From Roseomonas sp. E05 (lineage in GTDB: Bacteria; Pseudomonadota; Alphaproteobacteria; Acetobacterales; Acetobacteraceae), in assembly GCF_030063475.1 (NCBI RefSeq), contig NZ_JASIRT010000003.1:62001-126000 (forward strand): a DNA stretch of 64,000 nt. The letters are read 5' to 3'. The notes under the pieces are model-generated. The model did no database searches. It was not told the origin of the DNA and saw nothing but the letters and a program-made list of their open reading frames with translations. Below are positions 30,023 to 43,226 of the stretch, piece after piece. The position numbers and the translations under genes were made by a program. How positions within the stretch are numbered: the stretch's first letter is position 1; the number at the start of each line of letters is the position of its first letter.

Positions 30023-31410
30023 GACGGCGCCCCTTCGCGCGCGGCTTTCAGGGCGTGGACCACAACGGACATGCGGCTACCGAGCGAACCCTTGATGAAG
30101 ATGACATCGCCCGGACGCACGGCCTCGCGCACCAGCGGGGCCAGCTCCTCGCTGCTTTCCCGATGCGCGCCCCGCCGGTCCTCCGGGAGGGCGTCGTATA
30201 GGGCGCGCATCAGCGGACCGCAGCAAAAGACGAGGTCGGCAGCCGCCAGCACATCGGGGAGCAGCCCCGCGTGCAAAGCGGGACCGTAGGTGCCGAGTTC
30301 GCGCATGTCGCCGAGCACGGCGATTCGCCGCGTACCCCGCTGCGCGGCCAGGACCCCGAGGCCGGCGCGCATCGCGGGCGGCTGGCCGTTGTAGCTGTCG
30401 TCGATCAGCAGCGCGGTGCCGCCGGGCAGGTCGAGCGTGATGCGCCCGCCGCGCCCGGCGCCGGGCCGGAAGCCGTCCAGCGCGGCGATGAAGGCGGCGG
30501 GGTCGGCGCCCAGCGCGGCGGCGACGGCCAGCGCCGCGGTGGCGTTCATCGCCAGGTGGCGGCCCGGGGCGGCGAGGCGCAGCACATGGCACTGCCCGGC
30601 GAAGCCGATCTCCGCGCGCCCCTCCTCGGCGCCGCCTTCGAAGGCGAGCAGCCGGACCTCGGCCGCATCGCCGGCGCCGAAACCCAGCACGCGCATGCCG
30701 GCCGCCCTGGCGCGCGCGGTGAGCTGCGGGAAGGCCGCGTTGTCGCAGGGCAGCACGGCGGTGCTGTCCGGCTCCAGCCCGAGCATGATATCGGCCTTCT
30801 CCTGCGCGATCTCCTCGATCGAGCCGAGATGGCCGATATGCGCTGTCTCCACGGTGGTGATCGCGGCGACATGCGGGCGGGCGAGGCGGGCCAGCGGCGC
30901 GATCTCGCCGCGATGGTTCATGCCGATCTCGAGCACGCCATAGGCCATGTCGCGCGGCATGCGGGCCAGCGTCAGCGGCAGGCCCCAGTGGTTGTTGTAG
31001 CTGGCCACGGCGGCATGGGTCGGGCCGAGCGCGGCGAGCCCCTGGCGCAGCATCTCCTTCGTCGTCGTCTTGCCGACGCTGCCGGTGATGGCGGCGATGC
31101 GCGCATGGCTGCGCGCCCGCCCGGCGGCGCCCAGCGCGGCGAGCCCGGACAGCGTGTGCCCGACCCGCAGCAGCGGCGCGTCCGGCGCGAGGCCCGGCGG
31201 GTCGCGGTCCACCATGGCGCAGGCGGCGCCGCGCGCCAGTGCGTCGGCGACGAAGTCGTGCCCGTCCCGCAGGTCGCGCAGGGCCACGAACAGCTCGCCC
31301 GGCGCGACGTTGCGGCTGTCGATGCCGACGCCGGTGACGGTGATGCCGTCGGGGCAGCTGCCCCCGGTGGCGGCGCGCAGCTCGGCGGCGGTCCAGAGCG
31401 GGGCGGTCAT
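30019..31410 (-). CDS. murF: UDP-N-acetylmuramoyl-tripeptide--D-alanyl-D-alanine ligase MurF
   Basis: 463 aa. The N-terminal [14 protein letters not shown] motif, ATP loop [22 protein letters not shown] and [11 protein letters not shown] match MurF. It attaches the D-Ala-D-Ala made by Ddl, encoded downstream in this operon. Overlaps murE and mraY by 4 bp each. Confidence 0.96.
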   Translation of the reverse strand: MTAPLWTAAELRAATGGSCPDGITVTGVGIDSRNVAPGELFVALRDLRDGHDFVADALARGAACAMVDRDPPGLAPDAPLLRVGHTLSGLAALGAAGRARSHARIAAITGSVGKTTTKEMLRQGLAALGPTHAAVASYNNHWGLPLTLARMPRDMAYGVLEIGMNHRGEIAPLARLARPHVAAITTVETAHIGHLGSIEEIAQEKADIMLGLEPDSTAVLPCDNAAFPQLTARARAAGMRVLGFGAGDAAEVRLLAFEGGAEEGRAEIGFAGQCHVLRLAAPGRHLAMNATAALAVAAALGADPAAFIAALDGFRPGAGRGGRITLDLPGGTALLIDDSYNGQPPAMRAGLGVLAAQRGTRRIAVLGDMRELGTYGPALHAGLLPDVLAAADLVFCCGPLMRALYDALPEDRRGAHRESSEELAPLVREAVRPGDVIFIKGSLGSRMSVVVHALKAAREGAPS

Positions 31411-32888
31411 GCCACCGCTCCCGCCAGCCGGCGCACCGTCTCGGCGTCATCGAAGGGATGCGTCACCGTGCCGATGGTCTGGCCGGGCTCGTGCCCCTTG
31501 CCGGCCACCACCAGCACGTCGCCCGCGCCGAGCGCCGCCAGCCCGGCGGCGATGGCGGCGGCCCGGTCGCCGATCTCCTGGCTCTCGGCGGCGGCACCCA
31601 TCCCGGCGCGTACGGCGGCGCGGATCGCGGCCGGCTCCTCGGTGCGCGGGTTGTCGTCGGTCAGGATGGCGTGGTCCGCCAGCCGGGCGGCGACCTCGCC
31701 CATCAGCGGCCGCTTGCCGGGGTCGCGGTCGCCGCCGGCGCCGAACACCACATGCAGCCGGCCCGTCGTGTGCGGCCGCAGCGCCGTCAGCAGCCGCTCC
31801 AGCGCGTCGGGCGTATGGGCGTAATCGACGTAGACGGCGGCGCCATTCGACAGCCGGGCCGCCAGCTCCATCCGCCCGCGCACGCCGACGAGATGCGGCA
31901 GGTCATGCAGCACCGCGCCGGCGGAAAGACCGGTGGCGATGGCGAGCCCCGCCGCCAGCAACACGTTGTCCGCCTGGAAGCGGCCGGGCAGGGCGAGGGT
32001 GATCTCGGCCTGTCGCCCGAAGGCCTCGATCTCCAGCACCTGGCCCTCGGGGCGGGGGATGTGGCGCAGCAGGCGGATCGCGTCGCCCGCCAGGCCGACG
32101 GTGTGCAGCGTCAGCCCGCGCCGGGCGGCGATGCCGCGCAGCGCGCCCAGCACCTCGGGCGCCATGTCGGCATTGGCCACCGCCGCGGCGCCGGGCTCCA
32201 GCAGCGTGTCGAAGAGCCGCAGCTTGGCCGCCGCATAGGCCGCCATGCTGCCGTGGTAGTCCAGGTGGTCGCGCGTCAGGTTGGAGAAGCCGGCGGCGGC
32301 GAGGCGCAGCCCATCCAGCCGCCGCTGCTCCAGCCCGTGCGAGGAGGCCTCCAGCGCGACATGGCCGATGCCGCCCCGCGCCAGCTCCGCCAGCATCGCG
32401 TGCAGCGCCACCGGGTCAGGCGTGGTGAGGGAAGGCGCCGGCGGGAAGCCCTCGGCGCGCAGGCCCAGCGTGCCGAGCGAGGCGGCGCGTCGCCCGGCGA
32501 GGCGCCAGAGCTGGCGCAGGAAGTCCACCGTGCTGGTCTTGCCGTTGGTGCCGGTGACGGCGACCACGACATCCGGCTGCGGGGCGTGGAAGGCGCCGGC
32601 CAGCAGCGCCAGCGCGCGCCGCGGATCGTCGGTGGCCAGCAGGGGGCGGTGCGGCGCGCCGGCCGGCCAGGCGGTGCCCTCCGGCGCCAGCACGGCGACG
32701 GCGCCGCGCTCGACCGCCTGCGCGATGAAGGCGCGTCCGTCCATCCGCGCGCCCGGCAAGGCCGCGAACAGGAAGCCGGGCCGCACTGCCCGGCTGTCCG
32801 CCGTCAGTCCCGTGACCTCCGGTGCCGTCGGGATCTCGCCCGTGACACGAAGGCCGGGAACCCGGCCAAGGAGATCCTCAAGGCGCAA
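31407..32888 (-). CDS. murE: UDP-MurNAc-L-Ala-D-Glu--meso-diaminopimelate ligase MurE
   Basis: 493 aa. It has T-A-D-S-R-A-V-R-P-G-F-L-F-A-A, ATP loop V-T-G-T-N-G-K-T-S-T-V, and F-S-N-L-T-R-D-H-L-D-Y-H-G. The C-terminal D-D-N-P-R-T-E-E-P carries the DNPR motif that selects meso-diaminopimelate over lysine, as expected for a Gram-negative wall. Its first 11 bases overlap the end of ftsI. Confidence 0.96.
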   Translation of the reverse strand: MRLEDLLGRVPGLRVTGEIPTAPEVTGLTADSRAVRPGFLFAALPGARMDGRAFIAQAVERGAVAVLAPEGTAWPAGAPHRPLLATDDPRRALALLAGAFHAPQPDVVVAVTGTNGKTSTVDFLRQLWRLAGRRAASLGTLGLRAEGFPPAPSLTTPDPVALHAMLAELARGGIGHVALEASSHGLEQRRLDGLRLAAAGFSNLTRDHLDYHGSMAAYAAAKLRLFDTLLEPGAAAVANADMAPEVLGALRGIAARRGLTLHTVGLAGDAIRLLRHIPRPEGQVLEIEAFGRQAEITLALPGRFQADNVLLAAGLAIATGLSAGAVLHDLPHLVGVRGRMELAARLSNGAAVYVDYAHTPDALERLLTALRPHTTGRLHVVFGAGGDRDPGKRPLMGEVAARLADHAILTDDNPRTEEPAAIRAAVRAGMGAAAESQEIGDRAAAIAAGLAALGAGDVLVVAGKGHEPGQTIGTVTHPFDDAETVRRLAGAVA

Positions 32889-34938
32889 GGCGGTTCCCCG
32901 GCTGGGTGGAGGGTTCGCTGCCCTGCGGCTCGGCCATCGTCATGCGCAGGGGCACCGGCGGCGGCAGGCTGCCCGGCCGCGCCGGCAGGTTCGGCATCGG
33001 CACGGCGCGTACCGCCGGCGGCGCGACCGGCTGCGGTGGGCGCAGCACCTGCTGGGCCGCCGCGCGCGGCGGCGTCGGGGCGGCGGGGCGGCTGGCCGGC
33101 GGCGTGGAGGCGGCGGTCGCCTGGCTCGGCCGCGTGGGCCGGCTCGGCTGCAGCGGAATCGAGGTGGCGGCGATGATCGCCGGGTCGTTCGGATCCTCCG
33201 GCACCAGCCCGAGCACCGGCGCGATCCGCGAGATCACCGTGTAGGCGGCCGGCGCCGCCACCCAGCCGGCGGTGGCGTAGCCATGGCTCTTGGCGTTGGG
33301 CGAGGGCTCGTCGATCATCACATAGACGGCGTAGCGCGGCGCCTGGATCGGGAAGGCGCCCACGAAGGCGCCGATGCGCTTGTTCATCAGGTAGCCGCCA
33401 TGCGGGCCGGTCTTCTGCGCCGTGCCGGTCTTGCCGCCGACGAAATAGCCCGGCACGTCGGCGTTCTTGCCCGAACCGTCGGTGACGACCAGCCGCATCA
33501 GCTTACGGATCGTCGTGCTGGTCTGCTCGCTGATGATGCGGGTGCCCGGGCGCGCCGCCCCTGCCGGCTGGGCCAGCAGCGTCGGCTCGCGCAGGATGCC
33601 GCCATTGGCCAGCGCCGAGATGCCGGAGATGACGTGCAGCGGCGTGACGCTGATGCCATGCCCGAAGGCGATGGTGAACATGTTGATGTCGCGCCAGTGG
33701 TTGGCGGGCGGCGCCATCGGTGCGGCGGTCTCGGGTAGCTCGATCTTCTTGCGCGCCAGCATCCCGGCGCTCTTCAGGAACTCGCGCTGGCGCTGCGGGC
33801 CGAAGGTCTCGGCCATGTGCGCGGCGCCGAGGTTGGACGAGTAGGCCAGCACCTCGGGGAAGGTGATCCAGCGGTTCTTGCCCTTGTAGTCCGAGATCGT
33901 GAAGCGCCCGTAGCGGATCGGCTTCGAGGCGTCGAACATTGAGCTGTTGACGTGCGCGGTGCCGTATTCGAGCGCCGCCGCCGCCGTCAGCAGCTTGAAG
34001 GTCGAGCCCGGTTCGTAGAGGCCGACCGTGGCGCGGTTGAAGCGCTGGTCCGGCGAGGCGTCGGTGATGTCGCTGGCGTCGTAGTCGGGCAGGCTGACCA
34101 TGCCCAGCACTTCGGCGGAGTTGATGTCGAGCACGATGCCCGCCCCGCCGATGCCGTTGAAGTCGCTGATCGCCTGGCTGACGGCGTCGCGCAGCGCGAG
34201 CTGCACGCGCACGTCGAGCGAGAGCTTCACCGGCTTGGTCGGATCCTCGCGCAGGCGGCTGTCGAAGAACCGCTCCACGCCGGAGATGCCGTTGCCGTCC
34301 ACGTCCACATTGCCGAGCACATGCACGGCGGCGCGGCCCTGCGGATGGTAGCGGCGCTCGCTCTCCTCGAAGTCGAGCCCGGCGATGCCGAGATTGATGA
34401 TGCCCTGCTGCTCGCGCGGCGTCAGGGCACGGACGATGTAGGCGAAGCCGCGGTCGCTGGAGAGCCGCTCGATCAGCTTCTCACGGTCGAGCTGCGGCAG
34501 CACGGTGCGCAGCTTGTCCGCCACCTCGACCGGGTTCTGGATGACGCGCGGATTGGCCACCAGCGCGTTGACCGGCAGGTTGATGGCCAGGATTTCGCCG
34601 TTGCGGTCGGTGATGGCGGCGCGGGTGGCGACCGGCTCGCTGGGCGGCTGCATGGCGCGCACGGCGGCGTTCAGCCGCTTCGGCTCGGCCGGCGCGATCA
34701 CGGTGGACCAGGTGGCCTTCATCGCCACGGCGATGAACAGCGCGCCGAAGCCCAGCGCCGTCAGCACCAGGCGGCCACGGCTGCGCTCAAGCTGCTGGCG
34801 GCGCTGCAGGTCCGGCTGGGTGACGCGCACCACCACGCCCGGCGCCGGAGGCGGCGGCAGCTCCGCATCCTCCGCACGCAGCGCGACCGGATGGCGCAGC
34901 GGCGGCGAGTGCGGGGAGGGTGGAGGGACGTGCGTCAT
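32878..34938 (-). CDS. ftsI: Septal transpeptidase FtsI (PBP3) with a Pro-rich C-terminal tail
   Basis: 686 aa, about 100 longer than E. coli FtsI. It has a short cytoplasmic part, one transmembrane segment at about 56-74, the pedestal domain, and a transpeptidase domain with S312-T-F-K (SxxK), S367-S-N (SxN) and K503-T-G. It cross-links septal peptidoglycan with FtsW. From about residue 600 the protein is a Pro/Ala/Thr-rich periplasmic tail ending after a G-S-L-P-P-P-V-P motif (656-663) that recurs in FtsL next door. Start 34938 lies 5 bp after the ftsL stop. Confidence 0.95.
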   Translation of the reverse strand: MTHVPPPSPHSPPLRHPVALRAEDAELPPPPAPGVVVRVTQPDLQRRQQLERSRGRLVLTALGFGALFIAVAMKATWSTVIAPAEPKRLNAAVRAMQPPSEPVATRAAITDRNGEILAINLPVNALVANPRVIQNPVEVADKLRTVLPQLDREKLIERLSSDRGFAYIVRALTPREQQGIINLGIAGLDFEESERRYHPQGRAAVHVLGNVDVDGNGISGVERFFDSRLREDPTKPVKLSLDVRVQLALRDAVSQAISDFNGIGGAGIVLDINSAEVLGMVSLPDYDASDITDASPDQRFNRATVGLYEPGSTFKLLTAAAALEYGTAHVNSSMFDASKPIRYGRFTISDYKGKNRWITFPEVLAYSSNLGAAHMAETFGPQRQREFLKSAGMLARKKIELPETAAPMAPPANHWRDINMFTIAFGHGISVTPLHVISGISALANGGILREPTLLAQPAGAARPGTRIISEQTSTTIRKLMRLVVTDGSGKNADVPGYFVGGKTGTAQKTGPHGGYLMNKRIGAFVGAFPIQAPRYAVYVMIDEPSPNAKSHGYATAGWVAAPAAYTVISRIAPVLGLVPEDPNDPAIIAATSIPLQPSRPTRPSQATAASTPPASRPAAPTPPRAAAQQVLRPPQPVAPPAVRAVPMPNLPARPGSLPPPVPLRMTMAEPQGSEPSTQPGNRLAP

Positions 34939-34943
34939 GACGC

Positions 34944-35759
34944 TCAGCGGCTCCAGGTGCCGGGGGCGACGGGAACGGGGGCGGCCATCGGCACCGGCGG
35001 CGGCAGGCTGCCATTGCCGGCGAAGCCCCCCAGCGCAGAGCCCATGGGCACCGCCGGCGCCGCCATGGCGCGGCCCATGGGCAGGTGGGCGGAGGCGCGC
35101 AGCAGGTTCGGCTCGGGGCGCGGCACGGGGCGGGCCTCAGCCACCGCGGGGGCGCCGAGGCGCGAGGGCGCGGAGACCGGGATCGCCTCACGCGGCGCGG
35201 GGATCGGCCGGTGCGGCGCCGCAGGCTCGGCACGCCGCGCCGCGACGGTGACCGGCTCGGCGACGTGCCGGGGCGCGGGCCGGGGCGCCGGTTCGGCCGC
35301 GGCGACAGGGCGGGCCGGTGCCGGGGGCGCCGCATGGGTGACCGGCGCGGGCGCGGCGGCGGCGGCCATCTTCACGGGCGCGCTGGCCGCCTCGGCTTCG
35401 GCCGGCTCGGCAGCGGCCACGGCTGTCTCCGGCGCCGGGCCGAACAGGCCCACCGGACCCGCAAAGGCCACCGGCGCGGGCAGCCGCCGCTCCAGGTCCG
35501 CCAGGCGCAGGAACTGGCTCGGCGTCATGGTCTCCAGCGGCAGGTGCTTCTGCGCCATCTGCCGCAGCCGCTCGGGCTCGTTCAGCATGGCCCACTCGGC
35601 CCTCAGCACCTGCGTGCGCTCGCGGGCCGCCTCGATGCGCCGGGTGACGTCGCGCAGCTCGCGGTCGAGCTGGGTCGCGGCCTCTTCCGCACGGTAGACG
35701 TGCCAGCCCACCAGGCTGAAGGCGGTGATCGCAACCACGGTCAGGGGGCGGAACATCAA
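34944..35759 (-). CDS. ftsL: Cell division protein FtsL with a long Ala/Pro-rich periplasmic extension
   Basis: 271 aa. The first about 95 residues look like an alphaproteobacterial FtsL: a transmembrane segment near 5-20, then a leucine-zipper-like coiled coil with the conserved [14 protein letters not shown] and an [12 protein letters not shown] tail. Ordinary FtsL proteins end about here (100-130 aa). This one continues for about 175 residues of Ala/Pro/Val-rich, probably disordered sequence and ends with G-S-L-P-P-P-V-P-M near residues 250-258. Position between rsmH and ftsI is the standard ftsL place. FtsL bridges FtsQ/FtsB and activates FtsWI. Confidence 0.88.
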   Translation of the reverse strand: MMFRPLTVVAITAFSLVGWHVYRAEEAATQLDRELRDVTRRIEAARERTQVLRAEWAMLNEPERLRQMAQKHLPLETMTPSQFLRLADLERRLPAPVAFAGPVGLFGPAPETAVAAAEPAEAEAASAPVKMAAAAAPAPVTHAAPPAPARPVAAAEPAPRPAPRHVAEPVTVAARRAEPAAPHRPIPAPREAIPVSAPSRLGAPAVAEARPVPRPEPNLLRASAHLPMGRAMAAPAVPMGSALGGFAGNGSLPPPVPMAAPVPVAPGTWSR

Positions 35760-36691
35760 GCCGTCTCCAGTTTCTCAAGCGCCCGCAGGCGGGCCGATCG
35801 GGCCCGGGGATTGGCGGCCGTCTCGGCCTCCCCCGGGCGCAAGGCGTTGGTGGTCAGCAGGCGGAAGGCCGGTGCGGCGCGCGGCGCCAGGATGGCCGCC
35901 GGCGCGTGACGCGAGGCACCGGGCGCGCGGCCCGCCGCCTGCTGCATGAAGCGCTTCACGATGCGGTCCTCCAGCGAGTGGAAGGCGACCACGACCAGCC
36001 GCCCGCCCGGGGCGAGCAGCTTCGCCGCCGCGGCGAGGCCACGCTCGACCTCGCCCAGCTCGTCGTTCACCGCCAGCCGCAGCGCCTGGAAGGAGCGGGT
36101 GGCGCTGTCGATGCCCGAGGGGTCGCGCGGCATCACGGCATGGATCACCTGCACCAGCCGCCCGGTGGTCTCGAAGGGGGCCTCCTGGCGGGCGGCGACG
36201 ATGGCGCGGGCGATGCGGCGGGAATGCCGCTCCTCGCCCAGCTCCCACAGGATCTGGGCCAGCTCCGCCTCGGGCAGACGGTTCACCAGCTCGGCGGCGG
36301 AGCGGCCCTGCTTCTCCATCCGCATGTCGAGCGGCCCGTCGGCGCGGAAGGAGAAGCCGCGCTCGGCCTGATCAAGCTGGAAGGAGGAGACGCCGAGATC
36401 GAGCACCACGCCCTCGAGCTGCGCCACGCCGCGCGCGGCCAGCAGCTCCAGCATGTCGCCGAAGCGGCCTTCGACGAGCACCAGACGGCCGGGGAACTCG
36501 GCGGCCAGCGCGGCGCCGCGGGCGATGGCGTCCGGGTCGCGGTCGATCGCGTAGAGGGTGCAGCGCGCGGCGGAGAGGATGGCGCGGGCATAGCCGCCGC
36601 CGCCGAAGGTGCCGTCGAGATAGCTGGCGCCGTCGCGCGGGGCGAGGGTGCTTAGCACTTCCTTCAGCATGACGGGGATATGGCTGCTCAT
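35756..36691 (-). CDS. rsmH: 16S rRNA (cytosine-1402-N4)-methyltransferase RsmH
   Basis: 311 aa from ATG 36691 (overlapping the mraZ stop, ATGA). It opens [10 protein letters not shown], followed by the SAM-binding [11 protein letters not shown] and D-R-D-P-D-A, then [11 protein letters not shown] and G-P-L-D-M-R-M, all hallmarks of MraW/RsmH. The catalytic-domain end [12 protein letters not shown] is present. It methylates C1402 of 16S rRNA. The final codons overlap ftsL by 4 bp. Confidence 0.96.
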   Translation of the reverse strand: MSSHIPVMLKEVLSTLAPRDGASYLDGTFGGGGYARAILSAARCTLYAIDRDPDAIARGAALAAEFPGRLVLVEGRFGDMLELLAARGVAQLEGVVLDLGVSSFQLDQAERGFSFRADGPLDMRMEKQGRSAAELVNRLPEAELAQILWELGEERHSRRIARAIVAARQEAPFETTGRLVQVIHAVMPRDPSGIDSATRSFQALRLAVNDELGEVERGLAAAAKLLAPGGRLVVVAFHSLEDRIVKRFMQQAAGRAPGASRHAPAAILAPRAAPAFRLLTTNALRPGEAETAANPRARSARLRALEKLETA

Positions 36692-37170
36692 GCCGATTCC
36701 CCCGTCGGCGCCCGCCCGGCCGGAGTCCCACCCGGCAAGGTGAGGCCGCGGTCGCGGGTGCCGCTGCGGGCCTCCTGCGCGCGGCGCTTCGCGGCCGTTG
36801 GCTCCCACAGCGCGAATTTCGTGGCCAGCCCGACGAAGGCGACCGTGTCGGTCAGCCCGGCATGCGCGATCAGGTCCTCGGGCAGCATGATGCGGCCTTC
36901 GCCATCCGGGCGAATCGGGTAGGCTTCGGCGAAGATCGCGGTGGCCAGGTCGTCCTGTTCGGCGGAGAACACGTCGAGTCGATCCAGCTTGCTGGCCATT
37001 GCGTCGAAGGCCGGCATCGGCCAAGCCTCGATGCAGGCATGCTGATGCGAGGGACGGAGCACGATCTCGTCGGATCCCAGTCGGGCCAGCTCGGCACGGA
37101 ACAGCGCCGGGACGGAAACCCGCCCCTTGCGATCCAGCCGATTGGTATGGGTCCCCATGAACCGGGCCAT
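36688..37170 (-). CDS. mraZ: Division/cell wall cluster transcriptional repressor MraZ
   Basis: 160 aa from ATG 37170 (AAGG upstream), where [13 protein letters not shown]-x-K-G-R-V-S-V-P matches the normal MraZ opening; a longer frame from TTG 37206 is unlikely. Two AbrB/SpoVT-like half-domains are visible, the second with [12 protein letters not shown]. The last about 25 residues are a charged, Pro-rich tail. MraZ forms ring oligomers that bind TGGGN repeats and repress its own operon; matching repeats lie 137 bp upstream. Confidence 0.94.
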   Translation of the reverse strand: MARFMGTHTNRLDRKGRVSVPALFRAELARLGSDEIVLRPSHQHACIEAWPMPAFDAMASKLDRLDVFSAEQDDLATAIFAEAYPIRPDGEGRIMLPEDLIAHAGLTDTVAFVGLATKFALWEPTAAKRRAQEARSGTRDRGLTLPGGTPAGRAPTGESA

Positions 37171-37306
37171 CGATGCCGCCTTGTCCCCCTGCGGCGGGAA
37201 GTCCAATCGAGGGCCGGAAAGCGGCCGGCGAGGCCCCCCGACCTCGCCGGCTCACCCGACCATCCCCTGAGTTTCGATCCCTCGCCCCCCCGAGCTCCGG
37301 ATCGTT

Positions 37307-37336
37307 CATGGGATAACATGGGATAACATGGGTAGA
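37307..37336. promoter_or_regulatory. MraZ box: three TGGGN repeats with 10-bp period
   Basis: CATGGGATAA occurs twice in tandem (37307-37316, 37317-37326) and is followed by CATGGGTAGA (37327-37336), giving three TGGG cores exactly 10 bp apart on the plus strand. The published E. coli MraZ site is TGGGN repeats separated by 5 bases, the same spacing. On the minus strand the same bases form TGTTAT-like hexamers that could be the -10 of the mraZ promoter, with TTGCTG upstream, so binding would block transcription. The 5' leader would be about 130 bases. Confidence 0.75.
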
Positions 37337-37464
37337 GTCAGGGCAGCAAGGGCAAAACCCCAGCCGAAGTCTGCGCGAAAAGCAGAAAAATCATCGTACT
37401 ACGGCGTGCAGCCGCACTTCCGTCGCATGACTGTAGGAATTGTGACGCGGTGTGGCTGAAAGGC

Positions 37465-37876
<412 letters not shown>

Positions 37877-37882
37877 GCGGCG

Positions 37883-37914
37883 GTACAACTGCCCGCAGCG
37901 GCGACGGGAGTCAA
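37883..37914 (-). promoter_or_regulatory. Likely rnpB promoter
   Basis: TTGACT (minus strand, 37914-37909) lies 33-38 bases before the predicted rnpB 5' end, exactly where a -35 box should be. The -10 region is weak (CAGTTG or TTGTAC). Confidence 0.4.
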
Positions 37915-37935
37915 TTGGTGCCGTCGCACCAGAAA

Positions 37936-38679
37936 TCAATCGCAGATTGATTCGGCCAGGTCGGCCACAGCCTCGAGTCGCGCCAGCGTGCCGGCATCGG
38001 CCTGGCCGTCCACCCGCTCCTGCCGCCAGTGCCGCTGGAAGGCGGTGAGCGCCGGCGCGGGGCGGGCCGGGTCCACGGAATAGCCGATGCGCGCCAGCAG
38101 CGCCGTCGCGCGTTCCGGCCCGCCGGGCGGCAGGGCGGCATCCCCGCCCGGCACGCCGGCCGGCCAGAGCCCGACCCCGTTCGCCGCCAGCCCCTCCCAA
38201 TCGAACAGCTCGCCAGGGTCCTGCTTGCGGTCGGGCGCGACGTCGCTGTGCGCCACCACGTTGCGGGCGGGAATCGGGTGGCGCCCCAGGATCTCCAGGC
38301 ACAGCTCCGCCACCGCCGCCATCTGCAGGGCGGGGAAGGGGCGGTAGCCCCATTCATGGCCGGGATTCACCACCTCGATGCCGATGCTGCGCCCGTTCAG
38401 CGCCGTGTGCCCGCGCCAGAAGGAGACGCCGGCATGCCAGGCGCGGCGCGATTCAGGCACCAGCCGCCAGACATGCCCATCCTCCTCCACAAGGTAGTGG
38501 CAGGAGACGCGGGGCAGCGGCGCCGGCGGGGCGGGGTCGCAGAGCCGCTCCAGCGCGGCCCCGGCCGTCGGCATCCCGGTGTAGTGCAGGACGAGGGTGT
38601 CGATCGGCTCGCCGGCTGGCCGCTCGTCCTGGTTGGGGCTTGGCCGCTCGCGGAAACCGAGGCGGCCCGCGCTCCACAT
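37936..38679 (-). CDS. N-acetylmuramoyl-L-alanine amidase (AmiD-like) with peptidoglycan-binding domain
   Basis: 247 aa. The Amidase_2 domain spans about 25-165: zinc ligands H32 (V-L-H-Y-T-G), H144 (V-V-A-H-S-D-V-A-P) and D154 (R-K-Q-D-P-G), with catalytic E102 in S-I-G-I-E-V-V-N. The W-H-A-G-x-S-x-W-R-G segment is typical. Residues about 190-245 resemble a peptidoglycan-binding repeat. No signal peptide is apparent, so it may act on recycled anhydro-muropeptides in the cytosol like AmpD, or be exported by an unrecognised route. Its start overlaps the stop of the DnaJ-domain gene by one base. Confidence 0.88.
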   Translation of the reverse strand: MWSAGRLGFRERPSPNQDERPAGEPIDTLVLHYTGMPTAGAALERLCDPAPPAPLPRVSCHYLVEEDGHVWRLVPESRRAWHAGVSFWRGHTALNGRSIGIEVVNPGHEWGYRPFPALQMAAVAELCLEILGRHPIPARNVVAHSDVAPDRKQDPGELFDWEGLAANGVGLWPAGVPGGDAALPPGGPERATALLARIGYSVDPARPAPALTAFQRHWRQERVDGQADAGTLARLEAVADLAESICD

Positions 38680-39431
38680 CAGAGGTCGCGCTCCCGCTTG
38701 ACGCGGTCCCAGGCGGCGTTGATCTCGGCCATGCGGGCGGAGGCGCGGCGCAGTTGCTCGGGCGAGCCGCCGCGGGCGGCCAGGCTGTCCGGGTGGTGCT
38801 CGCGGATCAGCCGGCGCCAGGCCAGCCGCACCTCCTCGTCGGTGGCGGAGGCGGCGATGCCCAGCACCGTGTAGGGATCGGCCTCGCGCGTCATGCTCAG
38901 CGGCGGCACGCGGGCCTGCGGGCCGCCCGGCGCGTCCAGGCGGAAGCTCTTGCGCACCTTGGCCAGGAAGGTGGCCTCGCTGCGCGTCAGCGGGCCATCG
39001 GCGCGGGCGATGTGGTGCAGCGCCGTCATCACCTCCTCCAACATCGCCCGGTTGTCGGCGAAGACCTCGCCCATCCGGTTGGCGAAGGGCTCGTAGCCGC
39101 CGGCGTCCTCGCGCGCCTTGTCGAACAGCAGGCCGACCTCGCGCTGGTTCTCGGTGGGGATGCGGAAGGCGCGCTTGAAGGCGTTGATCTCCTCCCGCTT
39201 CACCGCGCCGTCCGTCTTGGCGAGCTTGGCCGAGAGCACGATGACGCCGATCGAGAAGAGCTGATCGCGGTTGGTGATGCGCGCGAGGGTCTCGGGACGG
39301 CTGTCCAGCTCCGGCGGGCGGCTGGTCCCTTCGTCGGCGGCATGGCCAAGCGCGGCGCCGACCACGGCGCCGAAGGGCCCACCCATGGCGAAGCCGGTGA
39401 CACCGCCGAGGATCTTCCCCCAGAAACTCAA
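38679..39431 (-). CDS. DjlA-like co-chaperone (TerB domain plus C-terminal J domain)
   Basis: 250 aa from TTG 39431; GGAGG lies upstream and the resulting [14 protein letters not shown] start matches this family. A Gly-rich hydrophobic N-terminus (3-30) may insert in the membrane. Residues about 55-165 form a helical TerB-like domain ([17 protein letters not shown]). The J domain (185-245) has the H213-P-D motif that stimulates DnaK ATPase. In E. coli DjlA is an inner-membrane co-chaperone linked to capsule regulation. Translationally coupled to the amidase gene; divergent from the oxoprolinase gene. Confidence 0.88.
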   Translation of the reverse strand: MSFWGKILGGVTGFAMGGPFGAVVGAALGHAADEGTSRPPELDSRPETLARITNRDQLFSIGVIVLSAKLAKTDGAVKREEINAFKRAFRIPTENQREVGLLFDKAREDAGGYEPFANRMGEVFADNRAMLEEVMTALHHIARADGPLTRSEATFLAKVRKSFRLDAPGGPQARVPPLSMTREADPYTVLGIAASATDEEVRLAWRRLIREHHPDSLAARGGSPEQLRRASARMAEINAAWDRVKRERDL

Positions 39432-39590
39432 CTTCCCACCGCCTCCGCCACTGCGCACCCGCCTGTCGCCACCCCTACCATGCCGCGCGGCCCGCTGCCA
39501 TGGCATCCCTGGGGCGTTCGGTGGCGTCTGCACTCTTGCGCCCTGCGCGGACGGGCGCCACACGAGAGGCCGGATACCGGGGAGAGGGCG

Positions 39591-43225
<3,635 letters not shown>

Positions 43226-43226
<1 letters not shown>

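Noticed and set aside
37171-37206. Upstream TTG start extending MraZ by 12 residues
   Set aside because: MraZ normally begins just before the T-x-T-N-R-L-D motif, and only ATG 37170 has a ribosome site at normal spacing.
38640-39590. Upstream extension of the oxoprolinase frame by about 317 residues
   Set aside because: It is antisense to the DjlA-like gene and of shadow composition; ATG 39591 has a strong ribosome site and the family N-terminus.
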